Shown here: positions 1 to 8,508 of the stretch, piece by piece
Layout: every line of letters begins with the position of its first letter
Numbering within the stretch: the stretch's first letter is position 1
Source: VFMC01 sp044238435
GTDB lineage: Bacteria > Actinomycetota > Acidimicrobiia > Acidimicrobiales > Ilumatobacteraceae
Reading direction: 5' to 3'
DNA: 52,057 nt
Assembly: GCA_044238435.1 (NCBI GenBank)
Contig: JBIIDH010000009.1
Span: 1-52,057 of the forward strand
Translations under genes and position numbers: made by a program
Notes under the pieces: model-generated
What the model was told of the DNA's origin: nothing
Databases searched by the model: none
The model's input: only the letters and a program-made list of their open reading frames with translations

Positions 1-19
1 TGCCGGCCACGGCGCTGTG

Positions 20-94
20 TGGTGCCCCCCCTCGGGCTCGAACCGAGAACCTGCGGATTAAGAGTCCGTTGCTCTGCCATTGAGCTAGAGGGGC
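20..94 (-). tRNA. tRNA-Lys (CTT)
   Basis: Read on the minus strand this folds as a 75-nt tRNA. The acceptor stem GCCCCTC pairs with GGGGGGC (one T-G wobble), followed by discriminator A and an encoded CCA. The D-arm (AGCTCAATGGCAGAGC), the anticodon loop with CTT and the T-arm GGTTCGAGCC are all visible. CTT reads AAG lysine codons. Confidence 0.95.
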
Positions 95-174
95 AATTGC
101 CAGTGCGGCAGTGTACGAAAGTACCGCTGCCGGTCACAAGCCAGATGCGTCGGGGCATGCGCCGCCACGCTTCG

Positions 175-248
175 GGTGACCGACGGGACTCGAACCCGCG
201 ACGTCCAGTACCACAAACTGGTGCTCTACCAACTGAGCTACGATCACC
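175..248 (-). tRNA. tRNA-His (GTG)
   Basis: Minus-strand cloverleaf. The acceptor GTGATCG pairs with CGGTCAC. An extra 5' G(-1) sits opposite discriminator C73, the identity element of histidine tRNAs. The anticodon loop is TTGTGGT (GTG) and the T-loop is GGTTCGAGTCC. Unlike the tRNA-Lys beside it, CCA is not encoded here. The two tRNAs are about 80 bases apart on the same strand. Confidence 0.95.
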
Positions 249-320
249 AAGGGGTCCCTAGTGTGCCATATCGCCGGGGAAGTTCCACCAGTCGGTCCCG
301 ATCCGTCGCCGAAGTGCCCG

Positions 321-350
321 TTCACGATGGAATCCGTTGTGCGCTACACT
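321..350 (+). promoter_or_regulatory. candidate promoter of the class III aminotransferase gene
   Basis: TTCACG (321-326), an 18-base spacer and TACACT (345-350, a perfect TANNNT -10) lie 29 bases before the chosen ATG at 380. A GAGGGG Shine-Dalgarno lies between them. The -35 is weak, so this is a motif-based guess. Confidence 0.4.
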
Positions 351-379
351 TCACGGAACGTGTTCCACGAGGGGAAGCC

Positions 380-1753
380 ATGAGTGCCACGGAATCCATC
401 AGTCACGCTCAGTTGGTAGAACGGGCCCGTCAGATCACCGCCCGCGAACTGCAGTCGTACACACGGCGTACCGCAGGTTCCCAACGGGCCAACGAGCGAG
501 CCCGCACAGTGCTGCCCATGGGCGTGCCATCGAGCTTCCAGGCCTACGACCCGCACCCGATCGTCGTGCGGCGGGCCCAGCAGGCGTGGATGGAAGATGT
601 CGACGGCAACCGCTACATCGACTTCGACATGGGCTTCGGTGCGCTGTTCTCGGGCCACTGCCACCCCCTGGTGCGCGAGGCGGTCGAGCGGCAACTCGAC
701 GACGGCACCTTGTTCGTCACCCCGTGCGAGATGAACGCCGAGGTGGCCGAACTGTTGGGCGAGCGCTACGGCCTGCCGATGTGGCGGTTCACCAACTCGG
801 GAACCGAGGCCACGATGGACGCCATCCGCGTAGCCCGCGGCGTCACCGGTCGCGAAAAGATCGTGAAGGTCGAGGGCGGCTATCACGGCCATCACGACGA
901 GGTGATGATCTCGATGAAGCCGGCACTGTCGGTGGCGGGCCCGGCCGACGCACCCACGCCCGTGCCGGCCACTGCGGGCATCACGGCTGCCGTGCTCGCC
1001 GACACCCTCGTCATCCCCTACAACGACGCCGCTGCGCTCGAGCGTGTGCTCGCCGCCGGCGATGTGGCTGCGTTCATCGTCGAGCCGGTGATGGAGAACA
1101 TCGGCATCTGCCTGCCCCAGCCCGGCTATCTCGAGGCTGTGCGCGAGATCACCCGTCGCTACGGCACGATGCTGATCTTCGACGAGGTGAAGACCGGCAT
1201 CACGGCGGGCTGGAGCGGCGCCACCGGCGCGCTCGGTGTGCAGCCAGATCTCGTGTCGCTCGCCAAGAGCATCGGCGGTGGTCTGCCGTTGGGTGCCTTC
1301 GGTGGCACCCGCGAGTGCATGGACCAGATCACCTCGGGCAAGGTGCTGCACCTCGGCACCTACAACGGCAACCCGCTGTGCATGGCTGCAGCCAAGGCGG
1401 TGCTGGCCGACATCTGCACGCCGGCCGCCACGGCCGAGGTCATCGCCCGCAACGCCCGGCTCACCGCGGCCTGCGCCGACGTCATCGACCGTGCCGATCT
1501 CCCGGCGCACACGGTGCAGTTCGGTGCCAAGGGCTGCGTCACCTGGTCGGTCGAGCCCATCCGCAACTACCGCGACTACAAGGCCACCGACTTCGACCTG
1601 GCCTTCGCCCAGTGGATGCACGGCATCAACCGCGGCGTGCTGCTGCCGCCGGGTCTCGACGAGCAGTGGCTCATCTCGGTGCTGCACACCGACGCCGACG
1701 CCATGCACTACGCCGACGTGTTCGCCGAGTTCGTCGACGAACTCACGGCCTGA
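380..1753 (+). CDS. class III PLP-dependent aminotransferase, glutamate-1-semialdehyde aminomutase-like
   Basis: The 457-residue product is a fold-type I PLP enzyme of aminotransferase class III. The order is typical of the glutamate-1-semialdehyde 2,1-aminomutase branch: an N-terminal MGVPSSFQAYDPHP segment, NSGTEATMDAIRVAR (phosphate loop), GGYHGHHDE, IFDEVKTG (the Asp that holds the pyridine nitrogen) and SLAKSIGGGLPLG, whose Lys near residue 296 should form the Schiff base. The open frame runs further upstream, but the ATG at 380 follows a GAGGGG ribosome-binding site and starts close to the family N-terminus. Nothing nearby belongs to haem synthesis, so it may be a different omega-aminotransferase or an aminomutase. 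The exact substrate cannot be told. Confidence 0.8.
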   Translation: MSATESISHAQLVERARQITARELQSYTRRTAGSQRANERARTVLPMGVPSSFQAYDPHPIVVRRAQQAWMEDVDGNRYIDFDMGFGALFSGHCHPLVREAVERQLDDGTLFVTPCEMNAEVAELLGERYGLPMWRFTNSGTEATMDAIRVARGVTGREKIVKVEGGYHGHHDEVMISMKPALSVAGPADAPTPVPATAGITAAVLADTLVIPYNDAAALERVLAAGDVAAFIVEPVMENIGICLPQPGYLEAVREITRRYGTMLIFDEVKTGITAGWSGATGALGVQPDLVSLAKSIGGGLPLGAFGGTRECMDQITSGKVLHLGTYNGNPLCMAAAKAVLADICTPAATAEVIARNARLTAACADVIDRADLPAHTVQFGAKGCVTWSVEPIRNYRDYKATDFDLAFAQWMHGINRGVLLPPGLDEQWLISVLHTDADAMHYADVFAEFVDELTA

Positions 1754-1762
1754 GCCGCCGGC

Positions 1763-2581
1763 TCAGCTCCAGCGACGCTCTTCGCGATAGCGGTAGGTGC
1801 TGATCGGCGCGCTCCACCGGCTGCGGCGACCCATCCGCCCCGACATCGCGTAGAGACCGATGCCGATGGCGGCCAGCACGAGCGTGACGACGACGACGCC
1901 GGTGATGTGCGCCTGCGCGGCTGCTGCAGTGAGTCGCGACCAGAGACTGTCGTCGAGCAGCGGGGGCATGAAGGCCGGGACGACGAAACCGAATACGAAC
2001 ACCACGCCGGCCATCGCCATCAGTCCGATGCCGACGCTGCGGGCCAGTACGTCGCCGTCGGGTCGGGTGAGCAGGCAGAGCACGAAGAACACCAGCGCGG
2101 CGATGGCGGCGATGGGTACGAGGAGATCGAGGATCGAATCGATCACCGACCACGTACCCACACGTGGGACGTCGAGCACCATGGCCTGGGCGACGGCGGC
2201 GCGCTCGTCGCGGACGATCTGGACGAGTTGCGCCGGCGACACCACGACCGGTGCCTCGCTACGGCCCACGAGGTGCGCCTGGGCATCGGCGAACACGTCG
2301 GCCGCCAGGTGGGCGCCGGCGGGGATGGACAGCACCTGATCCACCGTTGCCAGCACGCGGATCGGGGCGTTGGTGTCGCCCGGATACATGGCCTCGGCCG
2401 TGCCGGCGACGATGAGTTGCGAGAACTCGTTGCGCAACTCGGCGTCCTGCATCATCTCGGCAGCCGAGTCGCCGATTCGTTGCGGCGACAGCACGTTGCG
2501 CTGCAACAACCACCCACCTACGGCGACGCACGCGCAGCCGAAGGCGATGGCGAACAGCAGACCGGCGATGGGACGACGCAC
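1763..2581 (-). CDS. four-helix membrane protein of unknown function
   Basis: A 272-residue integral membrane protein. One N-terminal hydrophobic helix (about residues 5-27) is followed by a soluble, presumably extracytoplasmic domain of about 115 residues. Three more helices follow (about 145-170, 180-205, 225-247), then a basic C-terminal tail rich in Arg, Ser and Tyr. One helix before an external domain and three after it resembles uncharacterised actinobacterial envelope proteins, but I recognise no named family. The start is GTG at 2581; TAACAAT, a near -10, lies a few bases upstream. It is convergent with the aminotransferase, with a 9-base gap between the stops. Confidence 0.65.
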   Translation of the reverse strand: MRRPIAGLLFAIAFGCACVAVGGWLLQRNVLSPQRIGDSAAEMMQDAELRNEFSQLIVAGTAEAMYPGDTNAPIRVLATVDQVLSIPAGAHLAADVFADAQAHLVGRSEAPVVVSPAQLVQIVRDERAAVAQAMVLDVPRVGTWSVIDSILDLLVPIAAIAALVFFVLCLLTRPDGDVLARSVGIGLMAMAGVVFVFGFVVPAFMPPLLDDSLWSRLTAAAAQAHITGVVVVTLVLAAIGIGLYAMSGRMGRRSRWSAPISTYRYREERRWS

Positions 2582-2676
2582 GGCGCCATTGTTACCGATG
2601 GAGCCCGGCGCGGCGAACGCGGTCCGGCGAACTCGGCACCGGTTCGGTTCGGCCGGCGTCGCCCTAGGGTGAGGAG

Positions 2677-3159
2677 GTGGCGACCGTTCGACCCTCGTTC
2701 CCGCGTATGGCGGTGCGGGCCGCGACCCTTCGCTGCCCGTGGTGCGGTAGTCGGCGCACCTTCCTGCGTGGTTGGTTCAGACGACATCCGCGCTGCCGCA
2801 CCTGCGGCATCGCTTGGAGTCGCGAGGTGGGCTTCGAACTCGGCGCCGTCACCATCAGCACCATCCTCACCTTCGGTGCCATTGCCATCTGCATGGCGGT
2901 GGGGTTCGTGGTCACCGCGCCCGACATCCCGGTGCTGCCGCTCATGCTGGGAATCGGTGCTGTCGGGGTGGTCGTCCCCGTGGTCGCTTATCCGTTCTCG
3001 TACACCCTGTGGCTGGCGTTCGACCTGGCGGTGCATCCGCCCGAGGCGGCGGAACTGAGCGCGGCTGCAGCAGCAGTTGCGGCAGGCGACACCGATGCGA
3101 CCGCTGGCGCGGCGGCGGTTCAGCGCGACGAGCGTCCGGCGCGTACCCGCGCGAGGTAG
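2677..3159 (+). CDS. DUF983-like small membrane protein with an N-terminal zinc ribbon
   Basis: A 160-residue product. Two CxxC pairs (Cys20/23 and Cys40/43, as CPWCGS and CRTCG) form a zinc ribbon of about 25 residues. It is followed by two hydrophobic helices (about 55-77 and 85-110) and a low-complexity Ala/Arg tail. Ribbon plus two helices is the layout of DUF983 proteins, which have no agreed function. The GTG at 2677 is chosen because a TAGGGT -10 ends 6 bases before it, suggesting a leaderless mRNA. ATG 2707 is an alternative but has no ribosome-binding site at proper spacing. The last 40 bases overlap the 3' end of the convergent crotonase gene. Confidence 0.7.
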   Translation: MATVRPSFPRMAVRAATLRCPWCGSRRTFLRGWFRRHPRCRTCGIAWSREVGFELGAVTISTILTFGAIAICMAVGFVVTAPDIPVLPLMLGIGAVGVVVPVVAYPFSYTLWLAFDLAVHPPEAAELSAAAAAVAAGDTDATAGAAAVQRDERPARTRAR

Positions 3160-3902
3160 GCCTCTGCCGAGGCGCGACCCTCGGGGTCGCGGAGGCCCGC
3201 TCGCAGACCGTCGGCATCGGCCCAGCTGCGGCCCGTGCCCACCATCGACTCGGTCACCGCGTTCACGTGCGCCTTGGTCTCGAGCAGCGCCAGCTTCGGC
3301 TTCGACACGAGGAGGTCGACGAGTTCGTCGACGGCGGCGTCGAGATGGTCGTCGGGTACGACGCGGTTCAAGAATCCCGACCGCAACGCTTCGTCGGCGT
3401 CGAAGGGGCGGCAGGTCATCACCAACTCCTTGGTGAGCGCCGGGCCGATCTCGCGTACCAGGCGGGGGATGCCGCCCCAGGCGAGCGGGATACCGAGGTC
3501 GATCTCGGGGATCGAGAACCGGGCCGAGGCGGCAGCGATGCGCAGGTCGCAACCGGAGGCCACCACCACACCTCCGCCGACGCACCATCCCTGGATGCGC
3601 GCGACGGTGACGGCGCGCATCTCGTCGAGTGCCCGACCCATGCGCCAGCCCTGTTGCGAGTCCTCCATCGGAGCGGCGGACGAGAAGCTCGACAGATCGG
3701 CACCTGCCGAGAAGGCACGCCCGGCGCCGGCCACGACGACCACCTTCAGGTCGAGGTGCTCGTCGAACCAACGGGCCGCCAGCTCGATCTCGTGCAGCGT
3801 CTGCGTGCTGAGCGGGTTCAGGCGGTCGGGGCGGTCGAGCAGCAACCGGCCGCGTGGACCGTCGACGGTGACGGTGATGGTCTCGAAAGCGGGTGCGTCC
3901 AT
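3120..3902 (-). CDS. enoyl-CoA hydratase/isomerase (crotonase) family protein
   Basis: A 260-residue crotonase-fold protein. It has the CoA-binding oxyanion segment GRAFSAGADLSSF, the second oxyanion segment WCVGGGVVVASGCDLRIA and FSIPEIDLGIPLAWGG. In classical hydratases two glutamates act. Here the Glu of PEIDLG is present, but the position in GGGCEL-type motifs is Val (GGGVVV). It may therefore be an isomerase, a hydrolase or an atypical hydratase rather than a standard beta-oxidation hydratase. ATG 3902 follows TAGGGT with 8 bases between, so the mRNA is probably leaderless. No other CoA gene adjoins it; an acyl-CoA dehydrogenase and a thiolase lie far downstream. Confidence 0.85.
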   Translation of the reverse strand: MDAPAFETITVTVDGPRGRLLLDRPDRLNPLSTQTLHEIELAARWFDEHLDLKVVVVAGAGRAFSAGADLSSFSSAAPMEDSQQGWRMGRALDEMRAVTVARIQGWCVGGGVVVASGCDLRIAAASARFSIPEIDLGIPLAWGGIPRLVREIGPALTKELVMTCRPFDADEALRSGFLNRVVPDDHLDAAVDELVDLLVSKPKLALLETKAHVNAVTESMVGTGRSWADADGLRAGLRDPEGRASAEAYLARVRAGRSSR

Positions 3903-3987
3903 GGCGGGCGACCCTACTCAGCCCCTGTCGAGGGATGATCGCCCGGGACGTTGTGACGCATGCTGCGCCGTTCGATCGGCACGATGC

Positions 3988-4016
3988 TTGATCGAACGGT
4001 TGTTCGTAACTACACT
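3988..4016 (+). promoter_or_regulatory. recA promoter with LexA (SOS) box in the spacer
   Basis: TTGATC (3988-3993), 17 bases, then TACACT (4011-4016) make a good housekeeping promoter. CGAACGGTTGTTCG (3993-4006) fills the spacer and perfectly matches the actinobacterial LexA box CGAAC-N4-GTTCG. Bound LexA would block RNA polymerase directly. The transcript would carry a leader of about 140 nt before the recA ATG. Confidence 0.85.
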
Positions 4017-4019
4017 CCT

Positions 4020-4033
4020 GTTGTTCGAACAAC
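4020..4033 (+). promoter_or_regulatory. 14-bp perfect palindrome at the recA transcription start
   Basis: GTTGTTCGAACAAC is a perfect palindrome starting 4 bases after the recA -10, so it covers the expected transcription start. It carries the LexA half-sites in reversed order (GTTC then GAAC, no spacer) and so is not a standard LexA box. It could be an additional operator or the base of a leader hairpin. Confidence 0.5.
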
Positions 4034-4159
4034 CCGGTCGCACCCAACCGTGTCACACCCCCTCCGTAGGGTTCCCGACAGCGAGCGACACAGCAAGCAA
4101 CCACCCATCGGGCCGAGGTCCGGCCCCGCATCACCACACGCACCACAGGAGACACGGAC

Positions 4160-5206
<1,047 letters not shown>

Positions 5207-5212
5207 ACGCCG

Positions 5213-5247
5213 CCGGTGGCCGGGCCGATGTGCGGCCCGGCCACCGG
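5213..5247 (+). terminator. hairpin terminator after recA
   Basis: A perfect 14-bp stem (CCGGTGGCCGGGCC / GGCCCGGCCACCGG) with a 7-base loop starts 6 bases after the recA stop. There is no T-run, as is common for actinobacterial terminators. It separates recA from the leaderless miaB promoter. Confidence 0.8.
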
Positions 5248-5317
5248 TGCTGCGAGCGCCCTGAACGCCCGGCCATCGGGCGAGTCGGGCAGAGGGCTGG
5301 GGGCTAGCCTCGTCGTC

Positions 5318-6736
5318 GTGACCCGTCGCTACATCGTGCGCACCTATGGGTGCCAGATGAACGAACACGATTCCGAGCGCATCGCCGGCCTCCTCGAGGC
5401 CGACGGGCTGGTCGCTGTCGACGACGAGGCCGACGCCGATGTCGTCGTCCTGAACACCTGCTGCATCCGCGAGAACGCCGACAACAAGTTGTACGGCAAC
5501 CTCGGCCATCTGAAGGCGTGGAAAGAGCAGGGCGAGGGTCGCCAGATCGTCGTTGCCGGGTGTCTGGCGCAGAAGGACCGCGACGTGGTGCGCCAGCGGG
5601 CGCCGTGGACCGATGTGGTGCTCGGCACGCACAACGTGCACCGCACTGCCGATCTGTTGCAGCAGGCGGGTCGGTCGGGGCCGGTCACCGAGATCTTCGA
5701 CGAGGCGGTCATCGACGACCACGCTCTGTTCCCGTCGGCGTTGCCGGCCCGGCGCGAGACCACCTACAACGCCTGGGTCACCATTCAGATCGGTTGCGAC
5801 AACTCGTGCGCCTTCTGCATCGTCCCGGCGGTGCGTGGGGCCGAGATCAGCCGGCCGTTCGCCGACGTGGTCGCCGAGGTGGGGTCACTGGCGGCGCAGG
5901 GGGTCACCGAGATCACCTTGCTCGGCCAGAACGTCAACAGCTACGGCCGCGACCTGCAGGTGGCGGCCCGCCGCGACGGAGCGGCCGATGTGTCGCTGCG
6001 TCCGCTGTTCGCCGATCTGCTCACCGCGGTCGGCGCGGTGCCCGGTATCCGGCGGGTGCGGTTCACCAGTCCGCATCCCAAGGACATGCGCCCCGAGACC
6101 TTCGCAGCCATGGCCGCCACACCCAGTGTGTGCGAGCACCTCCACTACCCACTGCAGTCGGGCTCCGACCGAATCCTCTCGGTCATGCATCGTGGCTACA
6201 CCGCCGAGCGGTACCTCGAGCGCCTCGCCCAAGCCCGGGCGGCGGTCGACGACCTGGCCGTGTCGACCGACATCATCGTCGGGTTCCCGGGCGAGACCGA
6301 CGACGATTTCGCCCGCACGCTCGAGGTGGCTGCGGCCGCCGAGTACGACTACGCGTACACGTTCATCTTCTCGCCGCGCGACGGCACCGAGGCGGCCACC
6401 ATGGTCGACCGGTTCGTCGATCCGGCAGCGGTGGCCGAGCGCTTCGAACGACTGCGCGTGGTGGTCGAGCGCAGCGCCATCGCCAAGCACCGCGACCGCA
6501 TCGGCCGCGTCGAAGAGGTGCTGGTCGAAGGACCGAGCCGCAAGGATCCGGCCGTGCTCTCGGGGCGCACTCGCCAGAACAAGCTCGTTCACTTCCGTCC
6601 GGCCAAGCCGGTGCGTACCGGCGCCTATGCCACCGTCGAGGTGACGGGTGCCGCCCCGCACCACCTCACCGGCGAACTCGTCGAGGTCATCAGCGAACCC
6701 ACACACAAGCGCCGCCTCGACGTCGTGGTGGTGTGA
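5318..6736 (+). CDS. miaB: tRNA-2-methylthio-N6-dimethylallyladenosine synthase MiaB
   Basis: A radical-SAM methylthiotransferase that adds a methylthio group to i6A37 of tRNAs reading UNN codons. The 472-residue product has the three N-terminal cluster cysteines (RTYGCQMN, VLNTCCIREN, VAGCLAQ), the radical-SAM motif GCDNSCAFC and a C-terminal TRAM domain (about residues 395-460). The frame opens further upstream, but GTG 5318 (TRRYIVRTYGCQMN) matches the family N-terminus. TAGCCT (5305-5310) ends 7 bases before it, so it is probably leaderless. It overlaps miaA by 4 bases (GTGA). Its substrate i6A is made by the MiaA encoded next. Confidence 0.97.
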   Translation: MTRRYIVRTYGCQMNEHDSERIAGLLEADGLVAVDDEADADVVVLNTCCIRENADNKLYGNLGHLKAWKEQGEGRQIVVAGCLAQKDRDVVRQRAPWTDVVLGTHNVHRTADLLQQAGRSGPVTEIFDEAVIDDHALFPSALPARRETTYNAWVTIQIGCDNSCAFCIVPAVRGAEISRPFADVVAEVGSLAAQGVTEITLLGQNVNSYGRDLQVAARRDGAADVSLRPLFADLLTAVGAVPGIRRVRFTSPHPKDMRPETFAAMAATPSVCEHLHYPLQSGSDRILSVMHRGYTAERYLERLAQARAAVDDLAVSTDIIVGFPGETDDDFARTLEVAAAAEYDYAYTFIFSPRDGTEAATMVDRFVDPAAVAERFERLRVVVERSAIAKHRDRIGRVEEVLVEGPSRKDPAVLSGRTRQNKLVHFRPAKPVRTGAYATVEVTGAAPHHLTGELVEVISEPTHKRRLDVVVV

Positions 6737-7665
6737 GCGCGCCGATCGTCGTCCTCGGCCCCACGGCCAGCGGCAAGAGCGATGTGGCGATGGCGCTGGC
6801 GCGCGAGTGCGGCAGTTGGTCCGTACCGCAGACCGCCGAGATCGTGGCGGTCGATGCGATGCAGGTGTATCGGGGGATGGACATCGGTACCGCCAAGCCG
6901 TCGGCCACCGACCGGGCCGAGGTGGTGCACCACTGCCTCGATCTCGTCGATCCCAGCCGCGACTTCACCGTCGCCGAGTTCGCGTCGGCTGCCGCTGCCG
7001 CAGTGGCATCCATCGAGTCGGCCGGGCACCTGCCGCTGGTGGTGGCCGGTACGGGGCTGTACCTGCGGATGCTCACCGACCCGATGGAGATACCTGGCAC
7101 CTGGCCCGAGGTGCGCGAGCGGCTCGAACGACGGCTCGTCGCCGAGGGCCCTCTGGCTCTGCACACCGAGTTGGCGTTGGTCGATCCGGCCGCTGCTGCC
7201 AAGATCGAGCCAGCGAACGGTCGCCGTACGGTGCGGGCCCTCGAAGTGTGCCTCGGCGGACGGCGTCTGTTCAGTTCGTACGGTCCGGGTCTCGACTCGT
7301 ACGGGGGTACCCGCTATCTCCAGTTCGGCCTGCGCTGGTCGCGCGAGGTGCTGGCCACGCGGATCGCCACCCGGGTGCACCAGATGATGGCAGCCGGCCT
7401 GTTGGCCGAGGTGCAGGCGCTGCACGGTGCCGGCCGACTGTCGCGCACTGCCGCCCAGGCGCTCGGCTACAAGGAGTTGATCGATCACCTCGACGGGCGC
7501 TGCAGTCTCGACGAGGCCGTCGAGCAGGTGATCGTGCGCACCCGGCAGTTCGCGGTGCGCCAGGAGCGGTGGTTCCGTCGCGACCCACGCATACAGTGGA
7601 TCGGCATCGATGCCGACCCGGTCGCCGAGGTCGTACCGGTCATCAGGAGGGCCCTCGTCGGATGA
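6733..7665 (+). CDS. miaA: tRNA dimethylallyltransferase MiaA
   Basis: Transfers the dimethylallyl group from DMAPP to A37 of UNN-reading tRNAs, the step before MiaB. The 310-residue product begins (M)SAPIVVLGPTASGKS, the P-loop typical of MiaA. It continues with DAMQVYRGMDIGTAKP, HHCLDLVDPSRDFTVAEF, VVAGTGLYLRML and the C-terminal ALGYKEL...VIVRTRQFAVRQERWFRRD. The start is the GTG at 6733, inside the miaB stop (GTGA overlap), and its own stop overlaps the dapF start (ATGA). It is therefore translationally coupled on both sides. Confidence 0.97.
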   Translation: MSAPIVVLGPTASGKSDVAMALARECGSWSVPQTAEIVAVDAMQVYRGMDIGTAKPSATDRAEVVHHCLDLVDPSRDFTVAEFASAAAAAVASIESAGHLPLVVAGTGLYLRMLTDPMEIPGTWPEVRERLERRLVAEGPLALHTELALVDPAAAAKIEPANGRRTVRALEVCLGGRRLFSSYGPGLDSYGGTRYLQFGLRWSREVLATRIATRVHQMMAAGLLAEVQALHGAGRLSRTAAQALGYKELIDHLDGRCSLDEAVEQVIVRTRQFAVRQERWFRRDPRIQWIGIDADPVAEVVPVIRRALVG

Positions 7666-8498
7666 AGCTCGATCTCACCAAGCACCACGGGTGGGGGAAC
7701 GACTTCCTGGTGGCGGCCGACGAGCAGTTGGCCGACGATGTCGATCGCCCGGCCGTGGCCCGTGCGGTCTGCGACCGGCGACGCGGTGTCGGCGCCGACG
7801 GTCTGCTCGTGGTGGGTTCGGCCGAAGGGTTCACCGCCACGATGACGCTGTACAACGCCGATGGCTCGGTGGCCGAGATGAGCGGCAACGGCATCCGCTG
7901 TTTCGCCCAGGCCGTGGCCCGCCGCAACGGCCACCTCGGCCCCCAGCGCATCCTCACCGGCGCCGGACCACGCCTGGTGACGCTGGCAGCCACCGACCAC
8001 CCCGACACCATTTCGGCCAGCGTCGAGATGGGCGCGATCACCGCTATCGGTGCGCCCGACGGCTGGGATGCCATCGGCGCGCACCCCGACCGGCCGGTGG
8101 TGCACCTCAGCGTGGGCAACCCGCACACGGTGGTGGGGGTCGACGACGTACGCGCAGTCGATCTGCTCACCCTGGGTCGAGCCGTGCCGGGCACCAACCT
8201 CGAGATCGTCGAGCCCGGCCCCGAGCCCGATGCCATCACCATGCGGGTGCATGAACGGGGTGCCGGGCTCACCGAGGCGTGTGGCACCGGCGCCTGCGCC
8301 AGCGCGTGGGCGGCGGCAGCGTGGGGACTGGTCCCGTCGGCGGCAGCCGAAATCCTCGTGCACATGGACGGCGGAAGTGCCAAGGTGCGGTTGCACGATC
8401 CCGCCCCCGGCCAGGTCACCTTGGTCGGACCCGCCGTGTTCGTCGCCGCCATCACCGTCGAACTCGACCCGTCCGACCTGCTCCGCACCACCGCATGA
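7662..8498 (+). CDS. dapF: diaminopimelate epimerase DapF
   Basis: Converts LL- to meso-diaminopimelate for lysine and peptidoglycan. The 278-residue protein has both catalytic cysteines in context: SGNGIRCFA (first half) and EACGTGACAS (second half), with GNPHTVV between. ATG 7662 overlaps the miaA stop, and AGGAGG lies at 7645-7650 inside miaA, a slightly long but usable spacing. The miaA-dapF-hflX order is shared with mycobacteria. dapC, another gene of the same pathway, lies one gene downstream here. Confidence 0.96.
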   Translation: MKLDLTKHHGWGNDFLVAADEQLADDVDRPAVARAVCDRRRGVGADGLLVVGSAEGFTATMTLYNADGSVAEMSGNGIRCFAQAVARRNGHLGPQRILTGAGPRLVTLAATDHPDTISASVEMGAITAIGAPDGWDAIGAHPDRPVVHLSVGNPHTVVGVDDVRAVDLLTLGRAVPGTNLEIVEPGPEPDAITMRVHERGAGLTEACGTGACASAWAAAAWGLVPSAAAEILVHMDGGSAKVRLHDPAPGQVTLVGPAVFVAAITVELDPSDLLRTTA

Positions 8499-8508
8499 GG
8501 CCCGCCCG

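Noticed and set aside
1..250. tRNA-targeted integration (att site) by the recombinase.
   Set aside because: The tRNAs lie about 20 kb from the recombinase on the far side of conserved housekeeping genes, and no tRNA fragment was seen near 20000-25700.
355..366. GGAACGTGTTCC as a LexA box before the aminotransferase gene.
   Set aside because: The half-sites are separated by 2 bases, not 4, so it does not fit the LexA spacing seen at recA and lexA.
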